Source of the DNA: Planctomycetales bacterium
GTDB lineage: Bacteria; 4484-113
Direction: 5' to 3'
Assembly: GCA_030606285.1 (NCBI GenBank)
Contig: JAUWGS010000001.1
Location: forward strand, 240,696-304,695
DNA length: 64,000 nt
The first letter of the stretch is position 1; each line of letters starts with the position of its first letter. The notes beneath the pieces were generated by a model. The model saw only the letters and a list, made by a program, of their open reading frames with translations, was not told the origin of the DNA and made no database searches. Positions 45,485 through 54,546 of the stretch are shown one piece after another. The position numbers were made by a program, and so were the translations under genes.

Positions 45485-46476
45485 TTCGTCTCCTTCTTAG
45501 CCCCAACAAGACGCCGCCTTACCAGATACGAATGTGACATGCTGAAGCGATAGAAAAGACCCGCTGGGTCAACGATTTCATCAATGACGCGCTGGATCTC
45601 TTCCTCGTCTTCGCTCTCAAGAACCGAGCCAATGGCGGATATCATCTTGGCTCCCTGGTCGTAGACATCCGCGCATGGACCGTAGCAGCCACGGCAGGGC
45701 ATTCCGGCGTTAATACAGCGAGCCTCGCAGCCGCTGCGGGTCGCCGGTCCCATGCATATAATTCCCTGCTCCAGCAGGCATTGCTCGGGATCCGGCGCTA
45801 CGTATTCATGCGGGCGTTTGAATCTTTTAATCTTCGTCTCTTTCCTCTCCCGGGGACACTCGTCGCACACGGACTTATTGCCCGCCCCGATGACGCTACC
45901 GGTGGGAGGAAGTTCTCCCGATACAATCGCTTCAATAGCAGCCCATGTGGTATTCTCCGCCGGTGGGCAGCCCGGTATGAAATAATCCACATCGACGATA
46001 TCGGACAGCTTCCGCACTGTTTCCCAGAACTCCGGCAGGTAGAGTTCGTAGCCGTTCTCCGTATGTTTCGTCTTCGGCTCGATTCTGTCGGGATTCACCG
46101 TGCTCTGACTCTCATGGTAGGCGCGGTCAAATACCTCCTCCTTGCTGTAGAAGTTCGCAAGAGCAGGGATACCGCCTTCGTAGGAACAAGAACCGTAGGC
46201 TATGAGTATCTTGGACTTCTCGCGCAGAAGATGGGCGATTTCTTCGGCTTCCGAGTTGCGGATCGCGCCGTTGAAAAAAGTCACATCGATGTACTTGTCC
46301 GGATAGGCCTTCACATCCTTGTACTTGAAGTCTGCGATGCACGGCCATAAAACGATATCGGCAAGTTCATCAACAATCAGAATCTTCTCGCCAATCTCCA
46401 GCATACTGATATCGCAGCCTCCACAGGAGGCAGCCCAGTAAACTCCGAGTTTCAGCTTTTCTTTAGGTTGTTCCAT
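45481..46476 (-). CDS. mvhG: Cytoplasmic [NiFe] hydrogenase small subunit (MvhG-like)
   Basis: GVYWAASCGGCDISMLEIGE; YGSCSYEGGIPALANFY; VDYFIPGCPPAENTTW. Confidence 0.92.
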   Translation of the reverse strand: MEQPKEKLKLGVYWAASCGGCDISMLEIGEKILIVDELADIVLWPCIADFKYKDVKAYPDKYIDVTFFNGAIRNSEAEEIAHLLREKSKILIAYGSCSYEGGIPALANFYSKEEVFDRAYHESQSTVNPDRIEPKTKHTENGYELYLPEFWETVRKLSDIVDVDYFIPGCPPAENTTWAAIEAIVSGELPPTGSVIGAGNKSVCDECPRERKETKIKRFKRPHEYVAPDPEQCLLEQGIICMGPATRSGCEARCINAGMPCRGCYGPCADVYDQGAKMISAIGSVLESEDEEEIQRVIDEIVDPAGLFYRFSMSHSYLVRRRLVGAKKETK

Positions 46477-46563
46477 AAAGAAAACTCCAGATGGTTACCA
46501 TATCCGGTGCCCCGGCTCCCCGAAACCCGAGAAGGCCAGAAGCTTCGGGATCTACATCCATAA

Positions 46564-47049
46564 TCACTTCGGTTCGAAGTTCTTGCGCCAGTTGAGTGGA
46601 CCGAGCTTACGAACCTTCTCCGTCATATCGGTGACAACCTTGGCGTACTTGTGGATCTCCCCGGCGGATATCCATTCGAGTCGCAGTCGTTCATCCTCCA
46701 CGCCAAACTGCGAAAGCATCTTCTTGAGAAGCGAAATCCTCGCCACTGTCTTGTAGTTGCCGCTAATGTAATGGCACTGTCCGGGATGGCACCCGCCTAT
46801 GAGCACACCATCCGCGCCTTCTGCGAATGCTCGCATAACGAAAGATGGGTCCACTCGGCTCGAACACATTACACGGATGATACTGACATTGGGCGGGTAC
46901 TTAAGGCGACTTGTGCCAGCCATATCAGAAGCCGCGTACGTGCACCACCAGCATAAGAAGCCGATGATTTTTGGCTCGAAGGGAACGATCCCTTCAGCGG
47001 TGTTTGCCGGACTCTTTTCGGCAGCTGTTATATCAGCCATAGATTCCAC
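46564..47049 (-). CDS. mvhD: MvhD-like hydrogenase iron-sulfur (delta) subunit
   Basis: IGFLCWWCTYAASDMAGTSRLKYPPNVSIIRVMCSSRVDPSFVMRAFAEGADGVLIGGCHPGQCHY. Confidence 0.93.
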   Translation of the reverse strand: MESMADITAAEKSPANTAEGIVPFEPKIIGFLCWWCTYAASDMAGTSRLKYPPNVSIIRVMCSSRVDPSFVMRAFAEGADGVLIGGCHPGQCHYISGNYKTVARISLLKKMLSQFGVEDERLRLEWISAGEIHKYAKVVTDMTEKVRKLGPLNWRKNFEPK

Positions 47050-47053
47050 TCCT

Positions 47054-48844
47054 TCACGACATCAAGAGAGCAGCCAATTCCGCCTCTATTTGAGCATCAT
47101 CGAAGCCGCGCTGGGTAATGGCACCGCTTGGGCAGGCAGCAACACAGCATCCACAAGCCTTACAGAGCACATCATTGATGACGGAAATGTGCTTCTCCTC
47201 ATCATAAGAAATAGCTCCAAACGGACACACAACCATGCAAGTCTTGCAGCCGGTGCATACTTCCTCGTCAACCACTGAAGTAATCGGTTCGAGGGCTACT
47301 TCACCCGCATCTATCAAGCTCATCGCAGCCGCAGCCGCGGCAGCACCTTGAGCCACGCTATCGGGAATGTCTTTGGGCCCCTGAGCACACCCGGCGATGA
47401 AAATCCCGTCTGATAGGGTGTCAACAGGTGCAAGCTTGGGATGCTTCTCCATAAAGAAGCCGTCAGCCTTGCTGGTTATCTTGAATACGCGGGCTATCTC
47501 CTCCGCATCCGCAGTCGGTTCAAGCCCTACAGATAGAATCACCATATCTACCGGTAGCTCGCGCGGCACACCGAGAAGGGTGTCCTCGCAGCGGACATAC
47601 AGCTTCTTGCCCTCCGCGCGCTCTGCGGTGGCCAGCGTAGGCGCGCTGCTCACCTCCACACCCTTGCCACGGATGAAATGCACGCCTTCTTCAAGCAGCC
47701 GATTGTAAAACTCTTCATAACCGCTTCCGGGGCAACGCATATCAATGTACAGCTCGTAGATATCGGCGTCAGGGATCTTCTCTCTGATTAGGTGCGCCAT
47801 CTTCAGACTGTACATACAGCAGACGCGCGAGCAGTACTCGTTGAAGTTCTTGTCGCGGGAGCCGATACAGTGAAGGATGGCAACAGACTTGGGCTCCGTA
47901 CCGTCCTCCTTCACTAACGCGCCACCGGTCACGCCTGAGGCATGAGACATGTGCTCAAACTCAAGGGAAGTAATAACGTTGTCCAATCTGCCATACCCGT
48001 ACTGCTCCGCTCTCGCGGGATCGAAGGTCTTGAACCCGGTAGCAAGTATAATGCTGCCAACCTCCATCTCCTCGAAGGTGTCCTGCATCTCATAGTCTAT
48101 CGCATCAGGCTCGCAAACCTTAGAGCAAATCCCGCATCCGCCGGTCTGCATATGGATGCAACTTTGAGCATCAATGACCGGTATGCCGGGGATCGCCGCC
48201 GCGAACGGAATATGGATCGGTGTCGTCGGACCTAGCGCAAGTTCGGATACTACGTATTTCCGCCCGCGGATGTCCTCGACCTTTATGTGACCTGTCGGGC
48301 ATACATAGGCGCATGCGCCGCAGGCAATGCAAGTCTCTGATTCCCCTTCGAAAGGCGTTGAGACGTAACGCTCGGTTCCCCGTTTCACAAACGTAAGCGC
48401 ATTCGCGCCCACGACTTCCGCGCACACTCGCACGCATAGTCCGCAGTTGATGCATTGCTCCGAGGGCATCTCCTCAAAGCGGGTCGTATCCACACCGTAC
48501 TCGTGCGCCAGTTTGCGCACGACATCAACCTGCGAGTGGCGTGCGAGCATCAGTTCCAGCAGCATCTTGCGGTGCTTGATGACCTCTTCGGAGCGTGTCT
48601 GAACGACTATCCCGTCCCTCACGTTGTAGGTGCAGGCGGGCACCATCCGCGTTTTCCCGTGCACCTCAACTTCCACTGTGCATATTCGACAGGCGCCGTA
48701 CGGCTTGACGAACTTCCAGTGGCATAGGGTCGGGATATCGATCAGCAGGCGCTCGGCAACTTGGAGTATCGTCTCGCCTTCTCGCGCCTCAGTCTCGATA
48801 CCGTCGATGGTCAGCTTCAACAGTTTTTCACTGGTTTCTTCCAT
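47054..48844 (-). CDS. Fusion: NuoG-like [2Fe-2S]/[4Fe-4S] N-terminus plus C-terminal half of HdrA
   Basis: N-term GACRICTVEVEVHGKTRMVPACTYNVRDG, CINCGLCVRVC; C-term GSIILATGFKTFDPARAEQYGYG...ILHCIGSRDKNFNEYCSRVCCMYSLKMA...CTGCKTCMVVCP, CKACGCCVAACP. Confidence 0.88.
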   Translation of the reverse strand: MEETSEKLLKLTIDGIETEAREGETILQVAERLLIDIPTLCHWKFVKPYGACRICTVEVEVHGKTRMVPACTYNVRDGIVVQTRSEEVIKHRKMLLELMLARHSQVDVVRKLAHEYGVDTTRFEEMPSEQCINCGLCVRVCAEVVGANALTFVKRGTERYVSTPFEGESETCIACGACAYVCPTGHIKVEDIRGRKYVVSELALGPTTPIHIPFAAAIPGIPVIDAQSCIHMQTGGCGICSKVCEPDAIDYEMQDTFEEMEVGSIILATGFKTFDPARAEQYGYGRLDNVITSLEFEHMSHASGVTGGALVKEDGTEPKSVAILHCIGSRDKNFNEYCSRVCCMYSLKMAHLIREKIPDADIYELYIDMRCPGSGYEEFYNRLLEEGVHFIRGKGVEVSSAPTLATAERAEGKKLYVRCEDTLLGVPRELPVDMVILSVGLEPTADAEEIARVFKITSKADGFFMEKHPKLAPVDTLSDGIFIAGCAQGPKDIPDSVAQGAAAAAAAMSLIDAGEVALEPITSVVDEEVCTGCKTCMVVCPFGAISYDEEKHISVINDVLCKACGCCVAACPSGAITQRGFDDAQIEAELAALLMS

Positions 48845-50758
48845 TTACCGCATCTCCGTCACGTTCTTGCGACAATGTTCGGTCGTAACTGCTGGAGACT
48901 CCACTACTATGGCATCCTCCGGGCAAACCTCTTTGCACGCGCTGCACTTCTCGCACACAGCCACATCGATCTCACGCAGCAAGCCGTCCTTGCGTTTTTC
49001 ATCAGGAACGGGCTGGATGGCCTCCACGGGGCACACCTTCTCACAGGCACCGCAACCGGTGCAACGTGCCGGATCAACGTGGTACGAGATGAGCGCCCGG
49101 CAAACGCGCCCCGGGCATCTGTGCTCATTGATATGGGCCAGGTACTCGTCCTCGAAGTACCTGATGCTGGACAAAACCGGATTCGGAGCCGATACCCCGA
49201 GACCGCACAGAGCGGATACGGCAATCGCGTCGCCGAACCTGGCAAGGCGGTCCATGTCCTCAGGCTTGCCCTTGCCTTCAGTAATCCGGTGCAGGATTCG
49301 GGACATGTGCATCAGCCCTTCCCGGCACGGCAGACACTTCCCGCAGCTTTCTTCAAGCAGGAAATCGGTAAAGTACTTGGCGACGTCCACCACGCACGTG
49401 TCCTCGTCCATGACGATCATGCCGCCCGATCCCATCATCGAGCCGGCCTGAGTCAGCACGTCGAAGTCAACCGGCAGGTCGAGCGACGACGCGGGCAGGC
49501 AGCCACCTGACGGCCCGCCGGTCTGCACCGCTTTAAAGGCCTTGCCGCCCTTGATGCCGCCACCGATATCAAAGACGATCTCCCTCAGCGTGATCCCCAT
49601 CGGGACTTCGATGAGTCCCGTATTCTCCACCTTGCCCACGAGCGAGAATACCTTCGTCCCCGGGCTGTCCTCTGTGCCAATGCCGCGGAACCACTTCGCG
49701 CCCCGACTGATGATATGCGGCACATTCGCCCAGGTCTCAACGTTGTTGAGGTTCGTGGGTTCCTCGTGGTAACCCCGCTCGACAGAATGGATGTATTTCG
49801 CGCGCGGTTCACCGACCATTCCTTCAAGGCTGCGGAACAGCGCAGAAGACTCGCCGCATACAAACGCGCCACCACCGCGCGAGATTTTGATGTCGAAGTC
49901 CAATCCCGAGCCAAGGATGTTCTCCCCCAGGAAGCCGTACTCATGCGCCTGTTTCAACGCGTTGCTGAAGGCTTTTAACGCCCTTGGGTACTCGTTGCGT
50001 ATGTAGATAAAGCCGTCGTCGCCGCCGATGGCCCAGGCGCCGATAACCATTCCTTCAATGACACTGTGGGGATTGCCCTCAAGAATGGACTCATCCATAA
50101 ATGCGCCGGGGTCACCCTCATCGGCGTTGCAGATGATGTGACGGCGCTCGCCGGGTGCTTCGCGGCAGTTCTTCCATTTGCGTCCCGCGTCAAAGCCACC
50201 GCCGCCGCGCCCGCGCAGCTTAGCGTCTGATATTTCCTTTAGCACAGCGTCAGGTGTCATTTCAAGCAGCGCTCTGCTGAGCGCGCCGTATCCACCGTAT
50301 GCCAGGTAATCGTCGATGCTGTACGGGTCGATATGGCTGTTCAGCGCGAGCACAACCTTGCTTTGCTTCGCGTAAAACGGGATCTCGTCCTCTTTTGCGA
50401 ATACGTTGCCGTTGTCTCCGGGGTGGTAAAGCAGGCGGTCAATAACTTCGCCTTTCTTCAGCGAGCGCTCGACGATTTCAGGCACGTCGTCCGACTTCAC
50501 CCGCTGGTATACAACGTCCAGCGGCCGGACAACTACTAAAGGCCCAACTTCACAGAATCCGTGGCAGCCGCTCTTGATAAACTTCACAGACTTGTCGCCG
50601 CCCAGCGCCTCTTCGAACGCTTCTGCCAGTTCCTTGGCTCCTATAGCGCAGCACGCGGTACCGTGGCAAAGGGACACCACGAGCGGGAACTCGTCGAGCG
50701 AGCTCTTGCAGCGCTCCTGGAAGCGCTTCACCTGTTCAGCTGTCTGAAGCCTAGGCAT
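48845..50758 (-). CDS. NuoF/HndC-like NADH-binding flavoprotein subunit with C-terminal 4Fe-4S domains
   Basis: 637 aa; LRGRGGGGFDAGRKWKNC; GGGAFVCGESSALFRSLEG; ESCGKCLPCREG; CTGCGACEKVCP. Confidence 0.92.
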   Translation of the reverse strand: MPRLQTAEQVKRFQERCKSSLDEFPLVVSLCHGTACCAIGAKELAEAFEEALGGDKSVKFIKSGCHGFCEVGPLVVVRPLDVVYQRVKSDDVPEIVERSLKKGEVIDRLLYHPGDNGNVFAKEDEIPFYAKQSKVVLALNSHIDPYSIDDYLAYGGYGALSRALLEMTPDAVLKEISDAKLRGRGGGGFDAGRKWKNCREAPGERRHIICNADEGDPGAFMDESILEGNPHSVIEGMVIGAWAIGGDDGFIYIRNEYPRALKAFSNALKQAHEYGFLGENILGSGLDFDIKISRGGGAFVCGESSALFRSLEGMVGEPRAKYIHSVERGYHEEPTNLNNVETWANVPHIISRGAKWFRGIGTEDSPGTKVFSLVGKVENTGLIEVPMGITLREIVFDIGGGIKGGKAFKAVQTGGPSGGCLPASSLDLPVDFDVLTQAGSMMGSGGMIVMDEDTCVVDVAKYFTDFLLEESCGKCLPCREGLMHMSRILHRITEGKGKPEDMDRLARFGDAIAVSALCGLGVSAPNPVLSSIRYFEDEYLAHINEHRCPGRVCRALISYHVDPARCTGCGACEKVCPVEAIQPVPDEKRKDGLLREIDVAVCEKCSACKEVCPEDAIVVESPAVTTEHCRKNVTEMR

Positions 50759-51272
50759 TCGCGCCTTCTTCTTTAGCTGCTTCCCGCTTTAGCCGCTTAA
50801 CAACGGCATTAGTGCGATTCGTGGTCATATTGCCCTTGTATTCTCCGTCGACAACGAGGATCGGGCCGATAGCGCACGCTCCGAGGCAGTTCACCCTTTC
50901 TAGAGTGAACAGCCCGTCGTCAGTCGTTTTGCCGAACTGCAAACCGTGCTGCCGGGACATAGCGCCTGCGATCAGTTCCGCTCCTCGCACGTGGCAAGCG
51001 GTACCCATGCAGAGTTGAAGTATATGCTTACCCCGTGGAACCAGGCTGAACACGCGGTAGAACGTCGCAATATGGTAGATACGCGGCTTGCGGACGTTCA
51101 GCCGGCGGGAGATATAGTCCAGGGCTTCCGGCGGCAGCCAATTGTACTTCTCCTGAACAGCGAGCATGGCCGCTATAAGATCCTCCGAGTCGACCACCCA
51201 ATCCTTGAGTAGCTCCTCGACCTGCTGGTCGGTAACAGCAGTCTGCTCACTTCCACCCGCCAGTTCAACCAC
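50751..51272 (-). CDS. NuoE-like [2Fe-2S] subunit
   Basis: IYHIATFYRVFSLVPRGKHILQLCMGTACHVRGAELI; VNCLGACAIGPILVVD. Confidence 0.93.
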   Translation of the reverse strand: MVELAGGSEQTAVTDQQVEELLKDWVVDSEDLIAAMLAVQEKYNWLPPEALDYISRRLNVRKPRIYHIATFYRVFSLVPRGKHILQLCMGTACHVRGAELIAGAMSRQHGLQFGKTTDDGLFTLERVNCLGACAIGPILVVDGEYKGNMTTNRTNAVVKRLKREAAKEEGANA

Positions 51273-51294
51273 TTCAGTTACGATTTATAACCTC

Positions 51295-52212
51295 CTACAC
51301 GCCTTTCGTGAGTTTCCTTTCCCGAACAAGCTTGTCCCCGAGCATTATCCTTCTATCCGATGGATAGAATGAAGAAGGACATACCGTCCAGCAGAGCTTG
51401 CATATCGTGCATTTGTCCACATCAACGTAGCGCGCTTTCTTCCGCACCTTCACCGTAAAGTTGCCCACATAGCCGCCGACTTCCTCAACTTCCGAGTAAG
51501 AAAGCAGTTCGATATTCGGATGCCTACCGACGGAGAAGATCTTCGGCGTGAGAATGCAGGATGCGCAGTCCAGCGTTGGGAAGGTCTTATCGAAGTCCGC
51601 CATGTGCCCGCCGATGGATGACTGCTTTTCCACCAGGTAGACCTTGTGCCCGCCGTCGGCTATGCGCAGCGCGGCTTCGATACCTGCTATACCACCGCCG
51701 ACAATCATCGTATTCGGATTGACCGGCACCTTCTTTGGCTCCAAAGGCTTCTGGAAAGCGACTCTGGCGACTGCAGCCTTGAGAATCTTCTTAGCCTTCT
51801 CCAGGGCAGCTTTCTTATCCACCGTCACCCACGAAACATGTTCGCGGATATTCGCCATTTGCATGAGGTACTCATTCAATCCGCTGGTTTTGCTGGCCGC
51901 GCGATATGTGGGTTCGTGAAGTCTAGGTGAGCAAGCTGCAACCACGATTCGCGAAATATCATTTTCCTCTACGCTCTTGGTTATCTGGTTCTGACCCGGG
52001 CTTGAGCAGAAAAACTTGTTGTCTTCTGCAACCACAACCCCGGGTAAAGACCTCGCGTACTCAAGAAGCGCAGGCATGCTAATAACTCCAGCTATGTTGG
52101 CTCCACAGTGGCAGATGTATACGCCTACCCGTACTTTCTCCAGCTGCTGCCGGATAAGCTCTTCTTCAGTGAAGGACATCTTGTTTTTGCCGTTATCGCT
52201 TATTTCGTCCAT
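51295..52212 (-). CDS. hdrA: N-terminal half of HdrA (FAD-binding)
   Basis: GVYICHCGANIAGVI; VAACSPRLHEPTYRAA; NTMIVGGGIAGIEAALRIADGGHKVYLVEKQSSIGGHMADFDKTFPTLDCASC; CTICKLCWTVCP; ends at 305 aa. Confidence 0.88.
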   Translation of the reverse strand: MDEISDNGKNKMSFTEEELIRQQLEKVRVGVYICHCGANIAGVISMPALLEYARSLPGVVVAEDNKFFCSSPGQNQITKSVEENDISRIVVAACSPRLHEPTYRAASKTSGLNEYLMQMANIREHVSWVTVDKKAALEKAKKILKAAVARVAFQKPLEPKKVPVNPNTMIVGGGIAGIEAALRIADGGHKVYLVEKQSSIGGHMADFDKTFPTLDCASCILTPKIFSVGRHPNIELLSYSEVEEVGGYVGNFTVKVRKKARYVDVDKCTICKLCWTVCPSSFYPSDRRIMLGDKLVRERKLTKGV

Positions 52213-52227
52213 ATTCGGCTCCTGTAG

Positions 52228-53097
52228 TTATGCATACCGAGAGACCAGCTTGTCCGCAGAGACGAGCTCAAGCCCAAATCCCAGCTTTTCCTTCGGAATA
52301 CCGAAGGCAAGCCCCATCAACTGAGTGAAGTAGACGATGGGGATGGTGTAGTCTCCCCCGAGATACTGGTTAACCTCGGGCTGGTAGAAATCAAGATTCA
52401 TGTGGCACAGAGGGCACGCCACGGCAATGCAGTCAGCGCCGTTATACTTGGCCTCTCTGAGCAGCCTGGCAACCACTGGTATGGTCTTGCTGGATTCAGT
52501 GTTGGTGACCATTCCCCCGCAGCACTTGGCTGTCAGAGGATAATCCACAACCTCCGCTCCCAGCGATCGGGTGATGCGATCCAGAATTACCGGCCTTTCC
52601 TCGGAGTCGAATCCCCCGAAAGGGCGCGTGAGCATGCAGCCGTGGTAGGCCGCCACCTTCAAGCCATTCAGCGGCTTCGTGACTCGCTTTTCAACTTCAT
52701 CCAGCCCAACAGTGTTGACCAGAACATCAACGAGATGCCGGATCCTCAGTCCACCGTCATAGTCCAGTCCTGCGGCCTGAAGGCCCTGGCGGATCAGATC
52801 CGCGAACTCAGGATTCGTCTGGAAGTACTCGTTGGTCTTATACAGGGTGATGTAGCAGGCCGGGCAAACGGTGACCATCTGGTCAGCGCCCTCCCGGCGT
52901 GCCAGCGCTAGATTCCTCGCGCTGTTCCCGTGGGAAACCAGCTCGTGAACCGACATATACGTTGTTGCACCGCAGCAGTTCCAGTCCGGAAGCTCCTTGA
53001 GCTCCACATCCAATTCCTTGCATACGGCTCTCGCGGAGGTGTCGTACATCTTCGCGGTGTATTCAACAGAACAACCCGGGTAATAAAGCAGTTCCAT
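52228..53097 (-). CDS. hdrB: Heterodisulfide reductase subunit B
   Basis: Two CCG domains: ...WNCCGATTY...CPAC and HGC...KCCGGM...CPLC. Confidence 0.93.
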   Translation of the reverse strand: MELLYYPGCSVEYTAKMYDTSARAVCKELDVELKELPDWNCCGATTYMSVHELVSHGNSARNLALARREGADQMVTVCPACYITLYKTNEYFQTNPEFADLIRQGLQAAGLDYDGGLRIRHLVDVLVNTVGLDEVEKRVTKPLNGLKVAAYHGCMLTRPFGGFDSEERPVILDRITRSLGAEVVDYPLTAKCCGGMVTNTESSKTIPVVARLLREAKYNGADCIAVACPLCHMNLDFYQPEVNQYLGGDYTIPIVYFTQLMGLAFGIPKEKLGFGLELVSADKLVSRYA

Positions 53098-53729
53098 TAG
53101 CGCGCTTCCTCCTTGGCCATTTTCTCTTCCTCGAGCCGCTCAAGGGTCTCGCGTATCTTCCGCATTTCGTCGAGCCCCGCAACTTTCCTGCCGCTAATGG
53201 GCATCGGCAGGCGACCCCTGAAGAACATTTTGGCTCCTCGCCAAGCGTTCTTTATCGCATCGCCCCATCTTCCAGCCAGGTAGAACCTCGCCATGAGTTC
53301 CGATTCGTTATTTCTGCCGAGCCGGTTGGTGATGTTGATGAAGATGCGAGCCATTGCCGCTGCCCGAGTGCTGGGAGATGTATACCCGTACTTGATGCCC
53401 AGCCGCTTCAGCTCGTACATTATGTCCGTTATCTTTATTTGCTGCGGGCACCGCACGGTGCAGATGTAGCAGGACGTGCACATCCACGCCGTGTTGCTGT
53501 AAAGCACCCGATCCAGCATTCCCGCCCTCAGGGCCGCAAAGATTTCCCGCGGTGAGTAGTCCATGGCGTATGCCGTGGGACAGGAGGCGCTGCACGTGCC
53601 GCACTGGATACAAAGGTCGATTTTACGTCCGTCAGGCAGCGCGTAAACGTGCGACAGGAAGATGTCTGAGAGCTCCTCTGGCGAGAGTTTTTGTACCCGC
53701 GTCTTGGTCCTTAATTCGGATCGCGGCAT
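53097..53729 (-). CDS. hdrC: Heterodisulfide reductase subunit C
   Basis: CIQCGTCSASCPTAYAMDYSPREIFAALRAG; CTSCYICTVRCPQ. Confidence 0.93.
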   Translation of the reverse strand: MPRSELRTKTRVQKLSPEELSDIFLSHVYALPDGRKIDLCIQCGTCSASCPTAYAMDYSPREIFAALRAGMLDRVLYSNTAWMCTSCYICTVRCPQQIKITDIMYELKRLGIKYGYTSPSTRAAAMARIFINITNRLGRNNESELMARFYLAGRWGDAIKNAWRGAKMFFRGRLPMPISGRKVAGLDEMRKIRETLERLEEEKMAKEEAR

Positions 53730-53741
53730 ATCGTATCTCCT

Positions 53742-54311
53742 TCAGTCCGACCTGTTCACGCTATATAAGTCGGTCAGACTCATAAACAAGCCCCGGAGAT
53801 TCTCCAGGTCCTTGAGTGCACGATAAGTTTCGCAGCAACGGCACTGTTCGCATGCAGCCCGGTTTTGAAGGCTGACCTTGCACCAGCACGGTTCACCCGC
53901 ACTTCCCAGCTTTTCGCACCGCTCCCTGTCTTCAGGTGGGCAATGCTTGAACATCCAGCACGGCAGACACGCCGCTAGGAACTTGAGCGCCGCCAGGCTT
54001 AGGCGGTGATCCTTCTGTAGACTGCGCAGGTGCCGCGCATTTTCGATGTCCACATTGGAGAAAATCCGCCGGTTCGTATCGGTAAGGTGGGGAATCAGCA
54101 ACCCGCTCGACTCGTATTCCCGTAGAACACTGATGGGAACGCCCGATTTCTGCGAAGCGATACCCATCGTGTACACGGAATCGTATGGCGAGTTCTCTTT
54201 CTTCCGGTCTGCCACGGGTCCTGCAACCCTCTCGTCCCCAAAAACCCGCAAATGTAGTTTATCCCGCGAGAGAGCTGTGAAAACAATAACATATAGCTTA
54301 TGATTCGTCAA
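53742..54311 (-). CDS. MerR-type regulator with Cys-rich C-terminal domain
   Basis: YTMGIASQKSGVPISVLREYESSGLLIPHLTDTNRRIFSNVDIENARHLRSLQ; C-term CLPCWMFKHCPPEDRERC...CWC...CEQCRCC; true start may be internal. Confidence 0.75.
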   Translation of the reverse strand: MTNHKLYVIVFTALSRDKLHLRVFGDERVAGPVADRKKENSPYDSVYTMGIASQKSGVPISVLREYESSGLLIPHLTDTNRRIFSNVDIENARHLRSLQKDHRLSLAALKFLAACLPCWMFKHCPPEDRERCEKLGSAGEPCWCKVSLQNRAACEQCRCCETYRALKDLENLRGLFMSLTDLYSVNRSD

Positions 54312-54546
54312 GCATCACAAGCACATTTCGTCGCGTAAGCAGGACCGGAACACGGGTCTCGGATGTCCCTGGTGTGTGCTCTCTTTCAAGGTTCGCGTGT
54401 TAAGCCGTGCAGTATAGCAGTTATCTACCACAGTGTGAAGAGCGTCACTAAGTCCTTTTACTGAAATATAATAAGCGTGAGCATATACGTTCACATCTGC
54501 AAATGGTCAAAAGACAGCTTAAGCAGCCCCTTTCTCGGTCATACAG

